NCBI GenBank assembly: GCA_038373865.1
Contig: JAXGGA010004494.1
Span: 23,736 to 87,735, forward strand
Direction: 5' to 3'
DNA: 64,000 nt
Source: Uloborus plumipes
Taxonomy: Eukaryota; Arthropoda; Arachnida; Araneae; Uloboridae
The notes under the pieces are model-generated. The model searched no databases. It saw nothing but the letters and a program-made list of their open reading frames with translations, and had not been told where the DNA came from. Below, one piece after another: positions 25,631 through 37,169 of the stretch. Within the stretch, counting starts at the first letter, position 1; every line of letters begins with the position of its first letter. The translations under genes and the position numbers were made by a program.

Positions 25631-25794
25631 GAAAAAATGCAATTAAATTGTGGAAACAGGCTGAACCAATAAAATATGCTCGTTTAAAATTGTGTCTAGC
25701 AGAGAGAGACTTTTACAAGATTGTGAGCTCATATAACAAGTTCTCTTACAAAAAGAAAATGATTCACCTGAAGTTACCTTATTCTAATTTGTAA
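25631..25794 (+). pseudogene. Possible exon relic near the right end of element C
   Basis: An open frame following an acceptor-like TCTGCCAG runs to TAA at 25792-25794. The translation is lysine-rich with L-W-K-Q-A-E, C-L-A-E-R-D-F-Y and F-S-Y-K-K-K-M motifs and has better codon balance than the neighbouring DNA. It ends 97 bp before the end of element C. It is not clearly homologous to the relic in B and lies elsewhere relative to the keywords. It may be a transposase tail or a chance frame. Confidence 0.25.
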
Positions 25795-25895
25795 ACTTCA
25801 ATCAATATAGAGAACGTACAAAAAAAATTAAGACAATTTTTCAACATTTTTTTTTTTTAACACCGAGTTCCCATGTTGCCTGGAATTGCCCATAG

Positions 25896-26619
25896 CGCGA
25901 ACACCCATTTTGCGAACTCTTAAAAATATGTACCTAAAATCTTCACGTTTTCACTACAGTTAAGTTTTTTTTTTTTTTTTTTTCAAATATTCAAAAGTCA
26001 CTGGATTCGTAGTAAATAAAAGTAGTAAACCGACGTAACTCATTTGAAAGACATCAAAATATAAATTATAAACAGAAATTCAATGATGCTCAAAGACATT
26101 GCAGCATTTCGAACTTTACTAAAGCTGATAGAAATGAGTACTTACAACTCTTGACTTCCAGTTTTCCCTTCAAATACTCAGAGTACCCCTGGTAGTAAAT
26201 ATTTCTAACTTTATTGAAGACATCTTCAGCCTTTACTCAAACTTATGAAGCACCTAAACCCATTTGCCAATTACTTTTAGAAATGAAACATGTATCGGTG
26301 CTTAAGTTCATGCTAAATTTTAAACGTTTTCCAAGTACAATGTAAGACATTTACCTACTTAAAAGAATAAACTTACAAATAAACTAAACTAATTAGTACA
26401 AGATCACAAACATATGTTTAAAATTATTTAATCAGACATAATAAATGCATTATCTTTCTTAATTGAAATAAATACAGCTGCACCCAGATTTCACGTTTCC
26501 CGTTTCGTACGTTATCCCGCTTTTAACGTCAATTTCAGCTTCCGATCGTCTAATCTCTCTTCAGAACAACGGAGGAATAGAGCTGCTTAAAATTCTTCCA
26601 GAAAAAGCATCAAAGTTTT

Positions 26620-26623
<4 letters not shown>
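25896..26623. other. Spacer, nothing recognised
   Basis: Mostly AT-rich unique sequence. A GC-richer stretch at about 26480-26580 (with TTTCCCGTTTCGTACG and TTATCCCGCTTTTAACG) may be a fragment of a repeat, but no family could be named. Confidence 0.4.

Positions 26624-26653
<30 letters not shown>
26624..26653. repeat. (GT)n microsatellite
   Basis: An uninterrupted TG/GT tract of about 15 units preceded by a T run. Confidence 0.95.
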
Positions 26654-26658
<5 letters not shown>

Positions 26659-26715
26659 CAGCCAAGAAGCAAATTTACAAAATTTGTCATTGTAGAATGT
26701 GCTATAAATGAAATT

Positions 26716-26780
26716 GTATCGAAAAACAAAAATGAAAATTCGACGAAAACTGTAAATTTGTATAAGGGACAAACATATAT
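26716..26780 (-). repeat. Microsatellite-associated repeat motif (copy 2)
   Basis: In reverse complement this reads TTGTCCCTTATACAAATTTA followed by CAGTTTTCGTCGAATTTTCA. It matches 28826-28890 in inverted orientation on the other side of the hAT insertion and lies 60 bp from the (GT)n tract. Confidence 0.6.
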
Positions 26781-26824
26781 ATAAATTTTCATACATCTAT
26801 ATATTTTAAAATGAATGTATGTAT

Positions 26825-28817
26825 TAGGGATGCACCGATAAGCAAATTGGCCGATTACCGATTACCGATTAATCGGCTGATGATAATCGGCCGATTAATC
26901 GGCATAGCCGATTAGTGGTCATGAATAATATTCTTAATGCTACTAATATATAAATCACTTTTTTTTCTTTCACAATTTCGATTTCAAGAATAATTATTAA
27001 TTTATTTTTGAGTGCCTGATTATTTGTCTCTGTTTCTCTCATTTTCATTAAATAATTTCATAAAATTCCTTTGAGCAAGTTTTGCTTATAAACTTACATT
27101 ATGTTAACTAGACATGAAAATTTAAAAAAAAAAAAAAAGTGAGGATGCTGTGGTGAAAAGGCTAATTTAGGAGCATTTTAATGTTTTTTTTTTTTAATTA
27201 TTAGTCGCCACTTAATTCAAGACTTTTACTCTGTGTGAAAATCGTACGGTTACCTAAAAGCACTGCTAAAGGAGAAAAATATCGACGCATGAAAAATGTT
27301 GCCACAGAGTATGTATCTAATGTGTTTATAGATAATTGCATTTATTTACTGGTAACACATTTATTTTCCATTATTTTTGTTAAAGATAGGGGAGAGTGGT
27401 AATGAATGGGCCACTTTTTGGTTTTGAATTTTTGTATTTTTTTTCAACACTTTTTTTTAACTCTAAATTGGTGTTTTAGTTACTTTACTTATCTGGCTAT
27501 CTAAAAAAGTCATAAAAGTTGGATTAGCACCTGTCTATAATGAATTATAAGAGAAAATAAAAATTTTGAAATTTGGCCCATTCAACCCCACCCATGGGGT
27601 TGAATGGGCCATCGAAGGTAATGAATGGGCCACTAAATGAATTCAATGAAAAAATGTGGATTTAATCTTTTATTTGTTGAAAATAACAAAATAAATGTGG
27701 CATTCGACATGATGATACAAAATCATACTGATTTAAAATTATATAAACATCAAAACTGATGCAATTAAAATAAAACTGATGCAGATCAATTGTAGCAGAA
27801 AAATGACTAAATAATGAGATTGTAAGAAATAAATAACGTCAAATATATATTAAAAAAATAACAGATAATACACACTATGATTTAACAAAATTTATATATT
27901 TCAAAAATAATATTAAAAAACACTTTCAAAAACTTCATCTTCATTTTCAAACTTGTCAAAATTATAAAAAAAAATTGTAAAATTTACTAGACATTGGGAA
28001 TAAAAAAATATCTAACTTAAATTACCAAGAAAGAAAATGAAATTGTACTGTGAGGAGTATAATATGAAGGAGGGGGGGGGGGGCTTTTTCAAGCCGCGCA
28101 CTGCGACCAGAGGTCTATTGTACTATAGGAATATAATATAGATCTGCAAATTATATTTAGAAATTGATACAAACCTATTTTGACGACAGTAATCTTAATC
28201 TATCTATGACAGTCAGTTGTGTTTCATATTAATGCAAAAATCCAAAGAAAAGGAAGAAAAACAATATTTAGGTGGCCCATTCATTACCATGACATAGTGG
28301 CCCATTCAGCCCCACCTATACTTTTGGACAACATTTAGGTTTTTTGAGTACATTGAATTTAGATAACATCAAAATACATCTTAAGATTAGTTTATAGATA
28401 TGGAAAGACTAGCTTATACATATGTATGCAGTGAAATACTTGGTACATTTTAGCTAGGAAATGTTTTACTAAAAAGGGAAAAACTTACTTTTCAGTCAAA
28501 TTCTTGACCATGCCACTCTAGTTTGAAAATGGCTCAGCGCAAACGAATGAAAATTGGATGAGTTTAGTAGAACAAATAGCTACATCTATTGGTGGCATCA
28601 GAAAAAAATTCATGCAAATACTTTTTCATATTTTGTTAGTGGCCCATTCATCACCATGGCCCATTCATTACCACTCTCCCCTACACTTAAAAAAGTGTAT
28701 TTAAGAAAATATTTTTTTCACCGATTAATCGGCCCAATTTTGCCGATTATAAATAATCGGCAAAGCGGCCGATTATGGCCGATCAATCGGTACTACCGAT
28801 TAATCGGTGCATCCCTA
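26825..28817. mobile_element. hAT-type non-autonomous element E (8-bp duplication GTATGTAT)
   Basis: Ends TAGGGATGCACCGAT and ATCGGTGCATCCCTA are flanked by the perfect 8-bp duplication GTATGTAT (26817-26824, 28818-28825). Both subterminal regions (about 26852-26920 and 28720-28808) are packed with CCGATTA / TAATCGG words on both strands, as expected for hAT transposase-binding sites. The TAGGGATGCACCGAT end is a familiar hAT end. There is no transposase. Most of the interior is the later insertion D; without D the element is about 0.7 kb. Confidence 0.9.
27389..28681 (-). mobile_element. Keyword element D, nested in hAT element E
   Basis: Inverted ends GGGGAGAGTGG and CCACTCTCCCC are flanked by TA on both sides; a 4-bp duplication is not intact (GATA versus TACA). 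The word GTAATGAATGGGCC, or its complement, occurs at 27399, 27618, 28274 and 28658. GGGGTTGAATGGGCC-type variants lie at 27575, 27596 and 28299, and another variant at 28641. From the right end the words lie 10, 27, 368 and 394 bp in, matching the offsets of A-C apart from the missing ~180 site. Unlike B and C, words in the two halves mostly point in opposite directions. Non-coding, 1293 bp, in an otherwise AT-rich interior. Confidence 0.8.
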
Positions 28818-28825
28818 GTATGTAT

Positions 28826-28890
28826 GCTTGTTCCTTGTACAAACCCACAGTTTTCGTCGGATTTTCATCAAACTTGGTACAGAGGTTCCT
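28826..28890 (+). repeat. Microsatellite-associated repeat motif (copy 3)
   Basis: CTTGTTCCTTGTACAAACCC is followed by CAGTTTTCGTCGGATTTTCA and CAAACTTGG. This is the best-preserved of three copies. It immediately follows the target duplication of element E and lies about 100 bp before (TA)n. Confidence 0.6.
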
Positions 28891-28983
28891 TGATACTGTA
28901 GAATTCACATAAGCAGAGATTTGAAATTAAAAACCACCCATATCATTTTAGCATAAAATAAGTTAAACTAGTAATAAGCTAGT

Positions 28984-29888
<905 letters not shown>

Positions 29889-30007
29889 TACATCGCGACA
29901 TGTGACCAGGGGTGTAGGGCGTGTTGTAAAGTGTGACACTTAATGAAAAGAGAAGGTAGATAGTCTAAAATATTGAAAAGTGTGACATTAGTTACGGACA
30001 GCCTCTT
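29889..30007. repeat. Second degenerate GGACAGC repeat
   Basis: It contains AGTGTGACACTTAATG, AGTGTGACATTAGTTACGGA and CAGCCTCTTATGC in the same order as at 5035-5250. The similarity continues a little further (TTTTTAGAAC versus TTTTTGGTCTAGAAC). Confidence 0.45.
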
Positions 30008-31348
30008 ATGCAATTTTTAGAACTTTTACTAGCAAGTAGGGATTACTTGCTCTGGTTCTAGTTCAGGCTTGTCGTCAACGTAATCATAAATGTTTACAAT
30101 AATAAAAACGAGTTCCAATTTCTCTTTCATATACACATACTGTAATGTAAAATCTATTTAATAGCAGACAGATTCTGCAAATTATTTGCTAACAAATAAA
30201 GTTTAATTTCATTTCCAAATTTGTTCGTTTTGCTTATTTGTCAAAAGCACTGAAATATCTTTAAGCGGGGAGAAAAGCTTTTATCCCCAGTGTCACGAAA
30301 GTAAATTTCTATGAATGCCATAACTTTTCCAAGGAATTGCTGTTGAAATTTAAACTTGCTTTTTAAATCCCTGGGGGCATCAAGTTATTCAATATTTGCT
30401 GACAATCTCAAGGTAGTTTTGATAAACAATTTTTAGATGATACATATAATTCAAGAGGGCTAATACTTCAAGTAACTCACTTGGTTTCTTTTATGTCTTT
30501 AGTAAAGAACGGAAATGATTTCCTCGGAACTAATTCAAACATTCAGTGAAATTTAAAGTGAGTAATCTTTACTTAGATTTCAATTAACTATTTGAAACAG
30601 TCGGAACTTGTATTTAATGAAATTAATGAAGATATTTTTAGTAAGAGGGTAAATTAATTCGCGTTTGTGCCTAACGTTCATTACCAGTGACTCCTTTTAG
30701 CTTGGTTTAAATTCTAGAGATGAAATTGGTAAAGTAATTTTTGAGCATGTGGACTCGATACCGTACAATATTAGAGGAAACAACTTGATGTGTTCGAAGA
30801 ACTTTCGAATGAAAGCAGAAACGTTGTGGTAAAATAGTTAAGAAGCAAATTCAAATGTCAATTTTGAAAATCATAACTTTAAAGACAAGTGCTGATTAAC
30901 GTTTATATGTGGTGAGTCTTTTAAAATAAACCCTTTTCCATTTTTAGCTAAGAATTGAAATTACTCTTTTCATTTGGCAATAATCGCAATATTACAGCTA
31001 AAAGCGACGAAATAAAAAACGTTGTTTGGTCATTTTTTTTATTTTTTCTACATAGAGTAAACAATAGAAATAAAGTTATATTTAATTTAGCGATCATAAA
31101 AAAAGCTTCATTTTTAAAATCAATTTAACTGTTTGATTATGAATTAGCTCATGACATATAACGCAAAAAATCACTGGCAAAGAAATTACTTATCACTGCT
31201 TTCACTGTCCAGCAACAATGTAGTATTGATTTAAAACAAGTTTCTCGCTGATAAAATTCGTCTCCTTTTTAAAAGCAAATTTGTTTCCGAGCAAAATTCG
31301 CTAAATATAAGTAATTTTTAATACGCTTTTATTAGTTTCAAATGTGGA
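30008..31348. other. Unique AT-rich sequence
   Basis: No gene or repeat family is recognised in this 1.3 kb. Confidence 0.5.
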
Positions 31349-31384
31349 TTTGTTTGTTTGTTTGTTTGTTTGTTTGTTTGTTTG
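31349..31384. repeat. (TTTG)n microsatellite
   Basis: About nine units of TTTG, followed directly by the 136-bp tandem duplication. Confidence 0.9.
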
Positions 31385-31391
31385 TATGCAT

Positions 31392-31655
31392 GTAACTCTG
31401 AATAAAAGATAAAATTCACGTTCTTTACAAATATAAAAGTAATATATTTAATACTAATTTATTAATACTAAAGGCTAAACTATATTATTACATGTTGATG
31501 TATTATAAGTGTTTCAGTTGTTTTTAAGTAACTCTGAATAAAAGATAAAATTCACGTTATTTGCAAATATAAAAGTAATACATTTAATATTATTAGTAAC
31601 ACTAAAGGCTAAACTTTATTAACTACATGTTGACGTATTTTTTATAAGTGCATGT
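31392..31655. repeat. Tandem duplication, period 136 bp
   Basis: GTAACTCTGAATAAAAGATA begins at 31392 and again at 31528. The two units stay closely similar through ACACTAAAGGCTAAACT-type and CATGTTGA.GTATT words. Only two units are present; the second is slightly shorter. Confidence 0.8.
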
Positions 31656-31871
31656 AAACTTATAATACATCATGGTTTGAAACTTTATAGTTAGATTAAC
31701 TCTTAAAAAGCGTATTTTTTAGTTTTTTAAACTATAATTTAATTATTTCTTTAAAAAACATTAAAACTGCAAGAGAAAGGAAAATGCAGCTGCAAATCTG
31801 CTTAGAACGATAAATAAGCCCTAAAGAATAAGCCCTAAAGAAAATATAATCAAAATGCATTCTATTAATTA

Positions 31872-33299
31872 CACTGGCGGGAAAAAAATCCCAACACCAA
31901 GAAAAAATTGCTGTAGAGTAATAAAATTTGGGTAATGCAATTGTCTAGTTAACATGTTTAATTGATTAAATGTACAAGATCACTGGCTAATTTAAGCTCA
32001 AGAAAATGCTGTGCAAATGTGAAATTATGTTAATTTAATAGAGGGTGTAACCTCCAGAATTTTGAAGGCAAGCCTGCAAGCGTGCATGCATTATGTCATA
32101 CAGGTGCCGAATGTCACTTTGTGGTATGGAGTTCCATGCTTGTTGCACTTGCTGTGTCAATACTAGGACTGTCATTGCTGACTGTGAATGATGCTCGAGG
32201 TGCCATCCCATGATATCCCATACGTTATCAATTGGAGACAGACCTGGTGATTTTGCAGGTCATGGTAACATGTCAGCACTCTGTAGAACACATTGCGTTA
32301 CAGCAGCGATGTGAGGGCGAGCGTTATCCGGTTGGAAAACGCGCTCTTGAATGCTACTCATGAAGGGCTGTACTACTGGTTAAATTAACAGACTGACGAC
32401 AAATTTTCAGTCAGTGAGTTTGGGATAACCACAAGAATGCCCCTGCTGTCGTAGGACATTGCTCCAGAGACCATAACTCCAGGTGTGAGTCCCGTGTGTC
32501 TAGGCCGTAGACCGCTTGGATGCAGGCGGTCCCCTGGCCTCCTTCTGACCAATATACAGCCACCACTGGCACTAATTCAGAATCTGTTTTCATCAAAAAT
32601 TACAACAGATCTCCACTCCGACCTCCAGTGAGCTCTGTCGTGGCACCACTGCCGTCGGAAAAGGTAATGGTTTGCAGTCAATGGAATACCGGCTACAGGC
32701 TGCCTGGCTAGGAGCTGTCCTTGAAGTAAACAGTTTCTTACCGTTCCTTGGGTCACGAGGGTACCAACTGCAGCTCGAATGTCAGCCGCAGATGCAGTAC
32801 GATGCGCCACAGCCGTATGCAAGATTCGGCGATCTTCCTTCTCAGTCGTGCCACGTGGCAGCTCGGAACTCGATCTTCTTGAGGTAGTACCATCCCTTGA
32901 CCATAGCTTTCAATAATCATGCATGGTGGAAACATTCCCACCCAAGTTTTTCTGCAATATCGCGAAATGAAAATCCACCTTCTCGTAGCCAAATTGTACG
33001 ACCTCGTTTAAACTCGGTGAGCTGTTGATAATGGCTTCTTCGTCTTCTTAAAAGGTATTCCTGGCTAACATGAACGCAATTCGTCCAATTTCACGGAAAA
33101 ATAATACACACGAGCTTCACAACACGCTTTTAAAACAAGCCTTATTTGCATGTTCTGAGTGACGCCAGCTGCGCCACACTTATGCGCGGAACACGAAATT
33201 TCAATCGATGTCATCTTTCAGTTGTATAAACACGCCTACCAAATTTCGTTTATCTAACACAAGTCTTTCTTGGTGTTGGGATTTTTTTTTCCGCCAGTG
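31872..33299 (-). mobile_element. Full-length dead Tc1-like transposon
   Basis: The 1428-bp element has terminal inverted repeats CACTGGCGGGAAAAAAATCC and, on the right, GGATTTTTTTTCCGCCAGTG (outermost about 30 bp nearly perfect, continuing CAACACCAAG). It is flanked by the TA target duplication (31870-31871, 33300-33301). The interior is GC-richer than the surroundings and encodes a broken Tc1 transposase on the minus strand. Both ends are intact, so it could have been mobilised in trans. Confidence 0.95.
32040..32992 (-). pseudogene. Tc1-type transposase pseudogene
   Basis: The protein would cut and rejoin DNA at the element's TIRs through a DDE/D catalytic triad. Read on the minus strand, the visible pieces in order are: an HTH-like stretch in 32753-32992; a piece in 32577-32822 with T-V-R-N, L-T-A-N-H and Q-W motifs ending F-D-E-N-R-F (first catalytic D); a piece at 32411-32596 with the conserved D-T-R-D-S-H-L-E-L-W region; then P-D-N-A-R-P-H (second catalytic D) and S-P-I-D-N-V-W-D in 32040-32330. 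Several frame changes, plus an in-frame TGA where Trp is expected (L-P-W-P context), make it inactive. The third catalytic position reads D (GAT), not the E usual in Tc1. By eye, 32 residues separate it from the second D. Confidence 0.9.
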
Positions 33300-33301
33300 T
33301 A

Positions 33302-34619
33302 GTTAAAGCGTTTTGTTTCGAATTTAAAAGTGAACTATATAGTAAAGAACAATCTGAATATCGGAATAAGTTTCATAAACATAACAATGACATATTTAAT
33401 TTTGAAAACAGTCAGCTGTTCTAACTGACATAGAAGCTTTGAGAAAATATTGTATTAGATTTAAAAAAAAAATTGATCGCGTTAAAAGTTAAAACTAGTG
33501 AAGTTTTATTATTCCAAAAGTAGTAAATTTTCTGGAAATTGCGGCAACGGAAAAACAGAATAAATTAAAATCTAAAACGTCCCTGTAAGATTCACATCTC
33601 CATGGTCCTAAAAAAAACTTATTACGATTTAATGGCGATAATAAGCTGAAAAATAAATGTTAGCCAAAATGGCTGAAAACATAATTATAAACTGAGATCG
33701 GAAGCAGTGGTTTAAAATACACTAGCATCATAAAAAGGAAACAAGTTAACTGGAGAGTTTTTTTTTTTTTTTTTTTTTTAAGTTCTGCTTTTTCTTTAAA
33801 AAGCAAAACTTTTAAAAAGCAGAAGATAAACACACTCCTCTGCTTTCGAAAAATCTAAAATTGATGCAATCGCAAAGACCCAAAATGGATGTTAGCAAAC
33901 GAAAGAAAATTACAACAGGGACGCTAAGCATTGGCTTTATTATTTTTTAAACACTAATTACATGCGTTCTAATGAACTTTAAGAACTCGAACCAAGTTCA
34001 TTTTTCGAAAAAAAAAAAATCTGATTTTCATGATGTTTAAAAGTTTGTGAAAAGTGTTCAGCTTCAAATTCGAGTAATTATGGAAAATTTTAACTTTAAA
34101 TTGAAACGAAAGAAAGATCAAAATAGAAGTTTTTAAACATTGGTTTTTTTTAACGTACATTTATTGTGTGCAGCAAGAATAATACCTAGTAGTTTTGTTC
34201 TCGTTATCCTCTTCTAATTAGCGTATAGGAGGAAAACACTTTGGATACTCACGCATTAATGTATCGATATGTAGAAGCAATTCTTTGAAAACCGTTTAAA
34301 TGATAAATTAGAAAAAAGGACACCAACTCGTTAATCAATTTTAAGTGACAAACAATAATCTTCGCTCAAACATTTCTCTTCGCTAAGAAACAAATTTTGT
34401 TGGAATTAAAGCGAGTTCTCAAAAACTCGGCTAAGTGATTGCTTCTTAGAACTGTTTGTAATTTTCTAAAATTTTCTAATTTTAAAATGAGTAAGCTTGC
34501 CTAAGTTCCGTGTAAAATTAAATTAAAAAACAACAATGTTCGTTTGTATTCAGAAACATGATGCGTAACTAAACATATTCAGATGATCAAGGATTTTTAT
34601 ATTGTAGCCAAGACATCTG
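33302..34619. other. Unique AT-rich sequence
   Basis: A poly(T) run lies at about 33757-33779, followed by a small imperfect hairpin (TTCTGCTTTTT at 33783, AAAAAGCAGAA at 33814). No gene is supported. Confidence 0.5.
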
Positions 34620-34957
34620 CTGCTACTAGCCAAGATATCTAAGAGGATACTGCCTCCAGCTCGATTATTGGCTATTCTTGACTGAGGAGTCCAAAATACG
34701 GACAAAACCGCGGTCTCAGGAAGTCATGATCGAGATGTGGGTATATTTGCTGCCTTAGACCTGGCTTATAGGCGGTAACTCATTGCATAAGGGATATTTA
34801 TAATGTATAAATGAATAAAAATAGACAACTTTTTTACAAGTACAAATGTGTACATTTAAAAAGAGTTAAAACTCAATAAACAGCTGTTTTTGGACTGTAA
34901 AATATAAGTCCCATCATCAGCGCATAAAAACAGAAGGAAAGCTTCCCGCCAACACCA
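34620..34957 (-). repeat. GC-richer block, possible retroelement 3' remnant
   Basis: In reverse complement this contains CGCTGATGATGGGACTTATA, AAAACAGCTG, then GAGTTACCGCCTATAAGCCA and GACTTCCTGAGACCGCGG. GCTGATGATGG..AAAGTCC-like words close to 3' ends are familiar from Penelope-like and some non-LTR elements, but there is no open frame to confirm this. A related GGCGGTAAC word recurs at about 35230. Confidence 0.25.
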
Positions 34958-34983
34958 GTCAAGTGAACTGGTTCACTTGACTA
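34958..34983. repeat. 26-bp perfect palindrome
   Basis: AGTCAAGTGAAC TG GTTCACTTGACT forms a hairpin with 12-bp arms and only 2 spacer bases. It lies at the edge of the GC-richer block and could be a terminal hairpin of that repeat. Confidence 0.85.
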
Positions 34984-37166
34984 TTATATACGTATTCTTT
35001 CTAACATGTATATTTTTGCATAAATTTCTATTTACCTTTTCAGATTTTTAATCATAGTCAATATCACACAAGTAGTACAATTTTCAAGAAAATAAAGTTT
35101 CGAAACACCCGTAAGCTTATTTAAACAGTTCAAAATCGTATAAAAATTAATCAAATAAGAAAATGAAGAATGAAATTGTCGAACAAAATACATTATGATG
35201 GAATAGGAGTATTCTCTCAAAAGCTGTTAGGCGGTAACACATAGACACCTACGAACAGATCTAGCATTTAGACCAACATACAAATATTTTTCCCATTTCG
35301 TAACACCGCTGTCTTTTTTTACCTTACGTATCTTTAATGTTTATTTGACTTAGTTTTTTTTCTTAGACTATTTTTAACTCCTTCCCTGCTTTGCCCATAC
35401 GCCTTATAGGCATGATTTACGATATTTTATAATTTCCAAATCCGCGCAATCTGATTTCGACTTAACTTTCATGTTGTTCCCGTATGTTCATAATTATTAG
35501 CAAAAAATGACTCGTATGGTTGGATATAGTTGTCAAGTAAATGACAAAAATGTTCATATGTTTTCCCTTTTAAAAAGTCGTTTCTTGTATCGTCGAAACA
35601 CGTGTATGCAGTGTTCCTGTGCATTTGTGCTGCGCAACCATGAGCTCATTTCCGCCATTGAAAGAAAAGGTTTCTTGTTTCCCTCAAAACACGTATCTGC
35701 ACTGTAAGTTAAAAAACATTTTTTTTTTTTTTGTATTCAAAATAATCATTCCATATAAATTGGCAAAAGTGGTGTAAAATTAGTTTTTGTATGAATTTTT
35801 GAAACATTTGGCAAAAAAAAATTCCCTTTTTTGTAATAAAAGTAGAAGAAAATCATCCAAAATAAATGTAAAACATATTTTTTTTCCTTTTTGCCTAGTG
35901 TTTTTAATGATTTTTATGACCCTATTCTAAACTGTTTTCAAAACTCAAAGTCATTGAGTTCCACCTAAATTTTTTATGTTTTTTTTTCTTCGTGATAATA
36001 GAAATGTCGCTATAAAGTTAGAAATTATATCAAAAAAAAAAAGATAATTACTTATTGTTTGACAATCCATCCAATGTCTTTATTCTTTTGCTGTGGTAAT
36101 TATTTATGTGACAAAATGATTAAGAGTTTTTCATTATTCTATGAAGCAAAAGCTTTCACGGGTCTTTTTTTTTTTTTTTTTTTGCTTATTAATAAAATCA
36201 TTTTTAATTCATATGAATATTTCATTGTAATTATTTGAATATCTATGCTTTATTTCTTGCAAAAAGCTTATTTTAACACAATTTAAAATGAAGATAATTA
36301 TGTAATGACACTGTTTTGAAATATGAAATAACCCTCTAATTTTTCACGCACCAGAAATCTACAATAATAAATTCCAGTGCTCACAATTAATATTTCTCTT
36401 GGCGTTAATTTATAAATATTATTTTACACTTGTGCAGAAATTTCATTGAATAAAGCCAAATAAGTTGAAACGAGAATAAAAAAGCAGTTTCAAAGGAATA
36501 TCAAACTCTACTTCAACAATTAAATTATTTGGTTCAACAGTTAATTTTCTTTGATATACCTATCATTAGCCATCCACTTTTCAACCTCTTTTAAGTGTGC
36601 TTAGAACAAAGAAATACAGCTTAACCGAAATATGTCGCCAACGTTCTGTTCTGAATTTGATTCTTTCCTTAAGGCTTTTGACGTCAATTTGTCGTTGAAT
36701 ATCAGTATTGATTAAGCAAGCAAATTTTTGATTTGACAAATGTTTCAGATAATCTAAAGGGAGAATTTAGAATTTTTTCTTCATTTGCAGAGGCAATAGC
36801 CCTGGCATCTAAAACCTTAATGGCAAAAACAGATAAAAAGATTTGTAAAACAATAATGATGGGTTTTTGATCAAATAGAAATATAAGGGCGATGAACTTT
36901 TTTTTTCTGTCAGCGTACAAGACACATGAACTCACCTTCAAAACATTAAAAAAATGAATGTCATGTCCCCTTTGGAACTGATGCTTGAATAACAGTTCTT
37001 CCTTTATTTAAAAACTATACCATTCATTTTCAGACAAACAATGAAATAAATTTTAGAACAAAAAGACTGTTTTATCAAATCTTACTAATGAGCAGACTAA
37101 AACATTTTTGGAATAATGAAATGTTGCCTGAGAGGCACTTCATTGAAGAAAATGTGTCTTTTGTAC

Positions 37167-37169
<3 letters not shown>
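34984..37169. other. Unique AT-rich sequence
   Basis: A plus-strand frame at 35507-35707 (66 codons, with C-M-Q-C-S-C and R-N-H-E-L) is slightly GC-richer but matches no family. Long T runs lie at about 35718-35732 and 36167-36183. No gene is supported. Confidence 0.45.

Larger units (their letters stand above)
23521..25891 (+). mobile_element. Keyword element C (4-bp target duplication ATAG)
   Basis: Inverted ends GGGCAATTCCA and TGGAATTGCCC are flanked by perfect ATAG (23517-23520, 25892-25895). The word GTGACTCACGTTAC occurs at 23713, 23901, 23923, 25351 and 25516, with a one-base variant at 23533, all on one strand. Offsets are 12, 192, 380 and 402 bp from the left end and 362 and 527 bp from the right end, almost the same as B although the words differ. 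The interior carries a Tigger-like end at 24058 and an open frame near the right end. Length 2371 bp. Confidence 0.9.

Noticed and set aside
27387..28683. A perfect 4-bp duplication for element D
   Set aside because: The flanks are GATA and TACA; only TA is shared, so I do not claim a 4-bp duplication for D.
28554..28901. 115-codon plus-strand frame, the second longest in the window
   Set aside because: It runs across the end of D, the end of E, its target duplication and a flanking repeat, so it cannot be one gene.
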